Assembly: GCA_022706625.1 (NCBI GenBank)
Contig: JAKJCD010000011.1
Coordinates: forward strand, 1 to 14,794
Reading direction: 5' to 3'
DNA: 14,794 nt
From: Bacillota bacterium
Lineage (GTDB): Bacteria > Bacillota > Clostridia > Peptostreptococcales > Anaerovoracaceae
Below, piece by piece: positions 7,351 through 11,830 of this stretch. Numbering within the stretch: the first letter of the stretch is position 1; the number at the start of each line of letters is the position of its first letter. The notes under the pieces were generated by a model. The model saw only the letters and a list, made by a program, of their open reading frames with translations, was not told where the DNA came from and made no database searches. A program made the position numbers and the translations under genes.

Positions 7351-7394
7351 GCGAGCAAAAATCATTGCTCACGGACAATGCCACAGAGCAACCT

Positions 7395-7420
7395 GCGGAC
7401 ACAATTGGGGGCCAGAAACA
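7395..7420. repeat. Right terminal inverted repeat of the transposon
   Basis: Inverted, it starts TGTTTCTGGCC and ends TGTCCGC, matching the left end at 20 of 26 positions. A second TGTCCG lies further inside at 7372-7377, 24 bp from the one in the repeat (7396-7401). The right end therefore carries at least two copies of the subterminal motif, against three on the left. Confidence 0.88.
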
Positions 7421-7426
7421 ATAGAC
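7421..7426. repeat. Target site duplication, right copy (ATAGAC)
   Basis: Exact copy of the 6 bp at 4369-4374, directly beside the right transposon end. Confidence 0.9.
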
Positions 7427-7643
7427 AATAGGTAATTTGATGTGATTTCTATTCCTGCAAGGCGATCTTTTACTTTTTCCCGGTCCTCAAGCTCCGACCA
7501 TGTGAGTTCGGTCATCCCCATTATTGCAGCTAGCGGAGTTTTAATATCATGACAAAGATTATAAAATTGAGTGACCCGTTCTTCGTTTACAACAGACTCC
7601 ATTTATCTATCCTCCCGCCATAATGAGTGATATATGTGAAAAT

Positions 7644-7671
7644 ATCATATCAGGCTATCGAATCTTGTCAA
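7644..7671 (-). promoter_or_regulatory. Sigma-A promoter of the disrupted kinase gene
   Basis: On the minus strand a perfect -35 TTGACA (7666-7671) is followed by a 16-nt spacer and a -10 TATGAT (7644-7649). Transcription would start near 7637, 35 nt before the kinase ATG at 7602. The promoter is still intact, so the short kinase fragment is probably still transcribed into the transposon. Confidence 0.7.
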
Positions 7672-7806
7672 AATGTAGCTTATGTTAAACAAAAAATGCT
7701 AAAATCCAGTTCTTAGAATAATGTAATATAATATGCTTGTTTAATAATAATGTAGAATGCAAACAGCCGAGGAACTCTATATGATCAAACCGAATTTTTA
7801 CAGGCT

Positions 7807-8127
7807 TTATTTGTCGTCTTCGACTTCTTCCAGCAGGATTCTGTCACAAAATGATCCTCTCGCTTCTCTTTTTATCAGCCTGATGTAATCTATATGCATA
7901 GGTTCATATCCCTTGAACTTCACCAGGCAGTCCAAGGCTTCATATACGTCGGCAATTTCTTCTTCAATGCCGGCTGATCGGAATTCCTCGATCTCCTCGA
8001 CAACCTTATCTATAAGCGCATCAAAGTATTCATCATCATTCAGGATGCGAGAAGTCTGCTTTCGGCCGCTTTCCTCGATCAACTGAGGTATTCTGTCCCT
8101 GACCAGCTTTTTATATGATATTTTCAC
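7807..8127 (-). CDS. Small MazG-like nucleoside triphosphate pyrophosphohydrolase
   Basis: This 106-aa cytoplasmic protein fits the COG4997-type all-alpha NTP pyrophosphohydrolases, which clear non-canonical or damaged nucleotides. It opens with the family's KLVRDRIP (7-14). It carries the acidic metal-binding set EEIEEF (44-49) and EEEIADVYE (55-63), read as ExxE and ExxD. I start at GTG 8127, which follows AAGGAGG by 8 nt. The GTG three codons earlier lies inside that Shine-Dalgarno. It sits 55 bp after the bactofilin gene in the same direction with no terminator between, so it may be the last gene of that operon. No clear terminator follows it. The substrate cannot be read from the sequence. 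Confidence 0.85.
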   Translation of the reverse strand: MKISYKKLVRDRIPQLIEESGRKQTSRILNDDEYFDALIDKVVEEIEEFRSAGIEEEIADVYEALDCLVKFKGYEPMHIDYIRLIKREARGSFCDRILLEEVEDDK

Positions 8128-8182
8128 AAACTTCACCTCCTTTATTTATAGTTATAGTTTCTGCTTTATTGAATCATACTGC

Positions 8183-8794
8183 CTACAGCTCTATATCTTT
8201 GAATTCTACAGAGGAAACCTGATCCACATTTATATTGAGGGTTCCCACGACTTGCGCCCCTTCGCTCATGGATATTCTGCCCGCGGCCACATCGCCAACC
8301 AGCAAAGCATCTTTTTGAAGGCTTACTGCCTCTTCCACCGTTAGTGACCCCTTCATCTTCCCATCAATAGCAGCGTTTGACGCTTCGACATCTCCTATTA
8401 TGGTTGATGCTTTATCCAGGCTGATGACTCCTTTTGCGGCAATATTGCCTTGAACCGCTGCGGAGATAAGAATCACGTCTTTTGAACAATAAAGATCGCC
8501 CAGTAGTTTTCCGGTGATGGTCACATTGCCGTCTGCGGTGATATTTCCTTTCATCGTTCCACGTAGTTCCAAATCTCCCTGAACCTTAGCATCCCCATTT
8601 AAAGACATACCATCCGCAATCACGCTCGCTTGATACACTTGGACATCCCTTCTGCCTTTAAATGATAAATCGGTATCCGGCGCCTCTTCAGACAAAACAG
8701 CTCCTATTCCTTGGTTTTCTTCTTTGTCCGCATCTACACCCACTACGCCCAAAATTTCTTTCCATGCTTGTCTTGCATTTTCTTTCGCGCTCAT
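8183..8794 (-). CDS. Bactofilin (polymer-forming cytoskeletal protein)
   Basis: This 203-aa protein has a charged, probably flexible N terminus (about 1-50). A bactofilin core follows, built from short repeated strands: 'MSLNGDAKVQGDLELRGTMKG', 'ITADGNVTITGKLLGDL', 'VQGNIAAKGVISLDKASTIIGDV' and so on up to about residue 193. Bactofilins form non-polar beta-helical filaments without nucleotide and often scaffold cell-wall enzymes at the membrane. No transmembrane segment is seen. The ATG at 8794 follows GGAGGG by 6 nt. The membrane-bound polysaccharide deacetylase gene ends 31 bp upstream, which suggests the filament positions that enzyme. The acidic C-terminal tail (SVEFKDIEL) is unremarkable. 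Confidence 0.9.
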   Translation of the reverse strand: MSAKENARQAWKEILGVVGVDADKEENQGIGAVLSEEAPDTDLSFKGRRDVQVYQASVIADGMSLNGDAKVQGDLELRGTMKGNITADGNVTITGKLLGDLYCSKDVILISAAVQGNIAAKGVISLDKASTIIGDVEASNAAIDGKMKGSLTVEEAVSLQKDALLVGDVAAGRISMSEGAQVVGTLNINVDQVSSVEFKDIEL

Positions 8795-8825
8795 ATTCTT
8801 CCCTCCAGATTATTTATAATCTATA

Positions 8826-9755
8826 CTAATCGCTGTATCCGAATATTATCGGGGCGACCTTACGGTTCAGGCTTTCAAAACGATATCCGCAGGCAGTCAG
8901 TTCATCGATAATGCCGGGCAGCGCCTTGAGGGTCTCTCTCTTTTCAGCGCTGTCGTGCATAAGGACGATGCTTCTAGTCTTGGCCTTTGATGTAGTGATT
9001 ACACTATCGAAGATCTGCTGTTCTTTGGTGTTGCCGGCTGCGTCTTGAGAAGAAACATTCCAGTCGTAGTATACAAAGCCGCGGCAGGTCATTTCGGCGA
9101 TGATTTCCTTATAGACAGTATTACTGTAGCCGTTGACGCTCCCTCCGGGGAAACGAAACACCTCGGGCTTTATGCCGGTTATATGGTAGATTTGATCGTA
9201 AACCTTGTAAAAATCATCAAGATAAGCTTCGACGGATTTATAGATTTTATTATAAATATGACTATAGGAGTGAATACCGACCGTATGGCCGTCCTGAACT
9301 ATCCTTTTTAAAATCTGCTTGCCTTGTTCTGACTCCAGGCACTTTCCAACGATAAAAAATGTAGCCTTAACGTTCTTTTCCTGTAAGACATCCAATACTT
9401 GCAGGGTCAGTTTTGAAGGGCCGTCGTCAAAAGTCAGGTAAATCGTATCCGTTTCCCTTGTCTGCTCCGGGATGTCTCCCACATTAAGATCCGGATAAAG
9501 ATTTTTATACTCCAAATCAAAATCATAGGCTGCTTCGCTCACTGTTGCGGCACTATACTGATATAAGGACTCCGATTCTTTTAGATGTGCATTTAACAAA
9601 TTAGCGATGTTTTCGGTTTTCAGGGCATTTAATTCCTCTGACAGTTGGGCATTGTCCATCGCAAAATAAACTGCGAATCCTGCCGGTACTATCATAGATA
9701 GCGTCATCACCGTTAAAATCAAATGTTTAAAAAACTGAACGCTTCCGAAATACAT
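8826..9755 (-). CDS. Membrane-anchored polysaccharide deacetylase (NodB/CE4 family)
   Basis: This 309-aa protein probably removes acetyl groups from peptidoglycan amino sugars or another envelope glycan outside the membrane. An N-terminal helix (about 11-32) anchors it, followed by a short coiled-coil stretch (about 36-65). All CE4 motifs are present: TFDDGPS (108-114, catalytic Asp110 and metal-binding Asp111), HSYSH (162-166, two metal His), RFPGGS (201-206), DWNV (231-234) and LMHD (265-268, catalytic His267). I start at ATG 9755, preceded by GAGGA at 7-8 nt, rather than a TTG nine codons earlier. It is the first gene of a likely operon with the bactofilin. The exact glycan substrate is not determinable here. 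Confidence 0.92.
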   Translation of the reverse strand: MYFGSVQFFKHLILTVMTLSMIVPAGFAVYFAMDNAQLSEELNALKTENIANLLNAHLKESESLYQYSAATVSEAAYDFDLEYKNLYPDLNVGDIPEQTRETDTIYLTFDDGPSKLTLQVLDVLQEKNVKATFFIVGKCLESEQGKQILKRIVQDGHTVGIHSYSHIYNKIYKSVEAYLDDFYKVYDQIYHITGIKPEVFRFPGGSVNGYSNTVYKEIIAEMTCRGFVYYDWNVSSQDAAGNTKEQQIFDSVITTSKAKTRSIVLMHDSAEKRETLKALPGIIDELTACGYRFESLNRKVAPIIFGYSD

Positions 9756-9819
9756 TAATTTATCCTCTTTTCGATATAACAAATCGCAAAGGAAGTGTAT
9801 TTAAATGGATATACTTTGT

Positions 9820-9847
9820 ATTATACATTTTTCGACAAATAAATCAA
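9820..9847 (-). promoter_or_regulatory. Promoter of the deacetylase-bactofilin operon
   Basis: On the minus strand a perfect -10 TATAAT (9820-9825) lies 16 nt downstream of TTGATT (9842-9847, four of six). It gives a leader of about 55 nt. An imperfect 8-bp dyad (AAGTGTAT at 9792-9799 and ATATACTT at 9809-9816) lies just downstream, where a repressor could bind. Confidence 0.6.
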
Positions 9848-9930
9848 CAAAAATAGCTGGCTGTCAGTTATTCATACAAAACTTGCAGAATGGTTTTTAA
9901 AGGATTAGGAAAACATAAATCTTTAGAATC

Positions 9931-9972
9931 TAAAAATGGCGTTGATTATTTTGCGGCAAAATCAACACCATT
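9931..9972 (-). terminator. Intrinsic terminator after tlp
   Basis: On the minus strand AATGGTGTTGATT (9960-9972) pairs over 13 positions, one of them G-U, with AATCAACGCCATT (9935-9947). A TTTTT run then follows (A run at 9932-9936 on the plus strand). It lies about 60 bp past the tlp stop and separates spore genes from the deacetylase operon. Confidence 0.8.
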
Positions 9973-9979
9973 CTACCTC

Positions 9980-10020
9980 GGTTCACCGGGGAGTACACTA
10001 GGTACTGTCTCTGGTTCACC
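9980..10020. repeat. Direct repeat of GGTTCACC with a small hairpin between
   Basis: GGTTCACC occurs at 9980-9987 and 10013-10020, 33 bp apart. Between them AGTAC (9992-9996) and GTACT (10002-10006) form a 5-bp inverted repeat around ACTAG. It lies between the tlp stop and the tlp terminator. It may be a fragment of a REP-like palindromic element, but it is too short to be sure. Confidence 0.35.
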
Positions 10021-10032
10021 CAAATAACACGA

Positions 10033-10272
10033 TTAAAGGTAGTCGTTCCGCTTGTCCAGGGCTTCATCCCTGATTTCCGCCCTCATATCCGATAAGGCTT
10101 CTTCCCTTCGCTTGTTTTTCTCAACAAGATCCTTTTTCATCTTCTCATCATCAGTTTTTTCGATCATCTCATCTGCCAGCCTGATGTTTTTTATGGTTTG
10201 GCCTATATTGAATTCGATACGGTCCACATTATCCCGCCGATCGTCGGGATTTGGTCTTGAACCTTTGTTCAT
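10033..10272 (-). CDS. tlp: Small acid-soluble spore protein Tlp
   Basis: This 79-aa very hydrophilic, helix-prone protein belongs to the Tlp family, minor small acid-soluble proteins made in the forespore and found in the spore core. The conserved N-terminal RPNPDDRRDNV (6-16) and the charged C-terminal part (KNKRREEALSDMRAEIRDEA) match Bacillus and Clostridium Tlp. I start at ATG 10272 because the family begins just before this motif. An AGGAG lies 10 nt upstream, and a nearer AGGG lies at 4 nt. A sigma-G-like promoter is at 10303-10331 and a strong terminator follows at 9931-9972, so it is probably expressed alone late in sporulation. The gene shows that the host makes endospores. Confidence 0.88.
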   Translation of the reverse strand: MNKGSRPNPDDRRDNVDRIEFNIGQTIKNIRLADEMIEKTDDEKMKKDLVEKNKRREEALSDMRAEIRDEALDKRNDYL

Positions 10273-10302
10273 ATTTCCCTGTCTCCTTTCCATTGTTTCT
10301 CA

Positions 10303-10331
10303 TATTTTGCGGAAAGGGAGAAAAAATATTC
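10303..10331 (-). promoter_or_regulatory. tlp: Sigma-G-like forespore promoter of tlp
   Basis: On the minus strand GAATA (10327-10331) fits the sigma-G -35 GHATR. After 17 nt comes CAAAATA (10303-10309), which matches the -10 CATWHTA at most positions. The start site would lie near 10296, about 24 nt before the tlp ATG. No sigma-A promoter is evident. Confidence 0.5.
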
Positions 10332-10368
10332 ACGGCAAAAGAAAATTGGGAGAGTTTTTCCGTCAATT

Positions 10369-11538
10369 TTATGCCGGTATATCATTGCTCGATAATGAAT
10401 CAAACAGTGCCTCAATAAACAGCGAACCCATGTCTTCGGCCTGATTGATCAAACCGTCAAATATTTCTATGTTTGCCGCATAGTCCCCGGATAAAAACGC
10501 TCCGCTCATTCCGATCAAATATGTGTGAAACTTGATTAACAAATTTCTCCATTCTGATACATCTGTACTCGGAAAAGCCGATCCTAAAAACTTTGCCCGC
10601 TCATCTATGTTATCAATTGTTAACTGATATATGCGATTCATTTCTTCTATGTCGTCTGCCATACGTGATTTGAGCAGTTGATCCATCAGCCATAAATATT
10701 CCTGTATCAGCATAATATGTGTATTTACGATTTCATCGTCTAAAAATGTCTTCATGATATTTCCGAAATCGGTAGTAACACGAAGCAGCCTGTTGTAGAG
10801 CAGCTCCTGATTTCCGATACCGGATATTACGCTTATTCTATACGCTCTGAGCCAAGAGAACAGGTCGAGCCAAAACATTGATATATCCAGAATCGTATTC
10901 AATTCATTGCGGGTAATGCAAATGCCCGGGCCTATATTGTTTGAATTGCCTGCGCTGTCCGCCGATATGGGTGCAGCTGTTATTAAGTTTATTATGCCCT
11001 GTGAAAGATAATCTGCTGTTTTATCCGTATGTATTAAAAGTTTATCGTATATTTCGATTATTTGGCCGTAATCTTGCATAATATATGCGTTTATTTCTTT
11101 GATTTCGTATTGCACAAAGATGTTAAACATTTGTTCGAGCACATCTTTATCGAGGCTGGGAAAAACCTCCGACAGAAATTCCGCTCTTTCTTTAGAATTG
11201 CTGTATAAGTCGGAAACACTTTTATTTACTGTTTCTGTTTCGCCATTCGCCGCAGCTCTGACAAGTTCTCTTAAAATTATAATATATTGATCAAATAAGG
11301 CTGTAAATCGATCTGAAACGCGCCTGTCTAAAATCAATTGCAACATATGAGCATAGCCGGCTGGCGTGTAATACAATCTGGTAAACACTTCTTGCGCACT
11401 CCCGATGTTGGAAAAAACGCTGTTGAAAAAAGCCCTGCTCCAGTATAAAAGCTCCCGCCAAAATAGCCTTGTGTTAAAAATAATATTAACTTGAGTAGCT
11501 GTAATGCACTCCGTTCCGATTTGGTTGTTATATACCAT
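10369..11538 (-). CDS. Tandem-duplicated all-helical protein of unknown function
   Basis: The 389-aa product contains two copies of one domain of about 160 residues, offset by about 196: residues 26-184 and 222-379. Matching segments are FWRELLYWSRAF and FWLDLFSWLRAY, ERAEFLSEVFPS (119-128 region) and ERAKFLGSAFPS (313-324), and QDYGQIIEIYDKL and GDYAANIEIFDGL. The domain looks wholly alpha-helical with amphipathic helices. I see no signal peptide, membrane segment or catalytic motif. The pattern resembles single-domain Firmicute proteins of about 160 aa that, as I recall, databases often mislabel as acetylglutamate kinase. It has no kinase features. The ATG at 11538 follows GGGAG by 7 nt. 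It sits upstream of the spore gene tlp, so a sporulation link is possible but unproven. Confidence 0.8.
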   Translation of the reverse strand: MVYNNQIGTECITATQVNIIFNTRLFWRELLYWSRAFFNSVFSNIGSAQEVFTRLYYTPAGYAHMLQLILDRRVSDRFTALFDQYIIILRELVRAAANGETETVNKSVSDLYSNSKERAEFLSEVFPSLDKDVLEQMFNIFVQYEIKEINAYIMQDYGQIIEIYDKLLIHTDKTADYLSQGIINLITAAPISADSAGNSNNIGPGICITRNELNTILDISMFWLDLFSWLRAYRISVISGIGNQELLYNRLLRVTTDFGNIMKTFLDDEIVNTHIMLIQEYLWLMDQLLKSRMADDIEEMNRIYQLTIDNIDERAKFLGSAFPSTDVSEWRNLLIKFHTYLIGMSGAFLSGDYAANIEIFDGLINQAEDMGSLFIEALFDSLSSNDIPA

Positions 11539-11551
11539 GTTTCCGCTCCCG

Positions 11552-11581
11552 AATAATATATTTATAGTTCAGTATATTATT
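11552..11581. promoter_or_regulatory. Perfect 9-bp AT-rich dyad upstream of the tandem-domain gene
   Basis: AATAATATA (11552-11560) and TATATTATT (11573-11581) are perfect inverted arms with a 12-bp spacer, 14 bp before the start codon at 11538 and across its likely promoter zone. It could be an operator. I cannot assign -35/-10 boxes with confidence. Confidence 0.35.
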
Positions 11582-11661
11582 AAATTGCCTGTTTGACACA
11601 AATGTATTCCTGCGCTTTTTCCGTAGGTATGTTCTTCAAAACAACCAAATGGAGTCATTTG

Positions 11662-11689
11662 TTGCTATTTCCTGACATTATGTTATACT
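11662..11689 (+). promoter_or_regulatory. Candidate extended -10 promoter for the large secreted protein gene
   Basis: TTGCTA (11662-11667), a 16-nt spacer, then TATACT (11684-11689) preceded by TGT, an extended -10. The leader to the ATG at 11831 would be about 135 nt long. A 6-bp dyad CAAATG/CATTTG (11646-11651, 11656-11661) abuts the -35. I recognise no riboswitch in the leader. Confidence 0.5.
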
Positions 11690-11830
11690 TGTATCATACT
11701 AGTTTTTTTGCCAGAAATGACACTGTAATTACTTTTTATCCTTATTGTGATTGGAGAAGGTTGTTTAGTTTAGTTTTTTAATGCAAAAGCTCGGAAAACG
11801 CTGCTTCATTGAAAAAGGGCTGGTGATGCT

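Larger units (their letters stand above)
4375..7420 (-). mobile_element. Complete 3046-bp Tn552/Tn7-like transposon (zinc ribbon, DDE transposase, AAA+ ATPase)
   Basis: The boundaries are set by terminal inverted repeats starting TGTT.CTG (4375-4400 and 7395-7420, 20 of 26 identical) and a perfect 6-bp target duplication. It carries a promoter and a three-gene operon on the minus strand. The order is zinc-ribbon protein (6664-7155), DDE transposase of the retroviral-integrase/Mu type (5289-6644), and an ExeA/MuB/TnsC-like ATPase (4496-5296). A DDE transposase of about 450-480 aa with a separate ATPase of about 270 aa, 5'-TG termini and short duplications resembles Tn552 and the TniA/TniB elements. 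No passenger gene is present. All genes look intact and the target reading frame is still clean, so the insertion is probably recent. The element's exact family name would need an ISfinder-type search. Confidence 0.9.
3342..7602 (-). pseudogene. Hybrid histidine kinase/response regulator, split by a transposon
   Basis: The gene starts at ATG 7602 with GGGAGG 8 nt upstream. It encodes about 61 residues, including the phospho-acceptor box CHDIKTPL (His18), before the transposon interrupts it at 7420. The frame resumes at 4374 and runs to the TAA at 3342. Joining the parts with one copy of ATAGAC reads through LLSI-INDIL in frame and gives 402 aa: DHp helix, HATPase_c with N box (NLLTNSMKYT), DNGIGM and GLGLYITK, then a receiver domain with the acidic pair (AEDN), phospho-Asp in LILMDVCMP, T in IALTA and K in DYVKKP. 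The intact protein had no sensor or membrane segment, so it was soluble and probably took its signal from a partner. In this genome the DHp and ATPase are separated and the product is dead. The 5' part reads 16 codons into transposon sequence. Confidence 0.9.

Noticed and set aside
7166..7402. 78-codon minus-strand frame upstream of the zinc-ribbon gene, whose TAG overlaps that gene's Shine-Dalgarno
   Set aside because: Its conventional starts overlap the terminal repeat or the operon promoter. The only in-frame start past the expected transcript start is a GTG at 7297 without a Shine-Dalgarno, and the product resembles nothing I know. A short coupled leader peptide remains possible.
7781..7888. 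Plus-strand ATG with a GAGGAA upstream and 35 codons
   Set aside because: Most of it is antisense to the 3' end of the pyrophosphohydrolase gene, and the serine-rich peptide looks random.
11593..11781. Plus-strand 62-codon frame before the large secreted protein
   Set aside because: It overlaps the candidate promoter, has no Shine-Dalgarno and encodes no recognisable protein.
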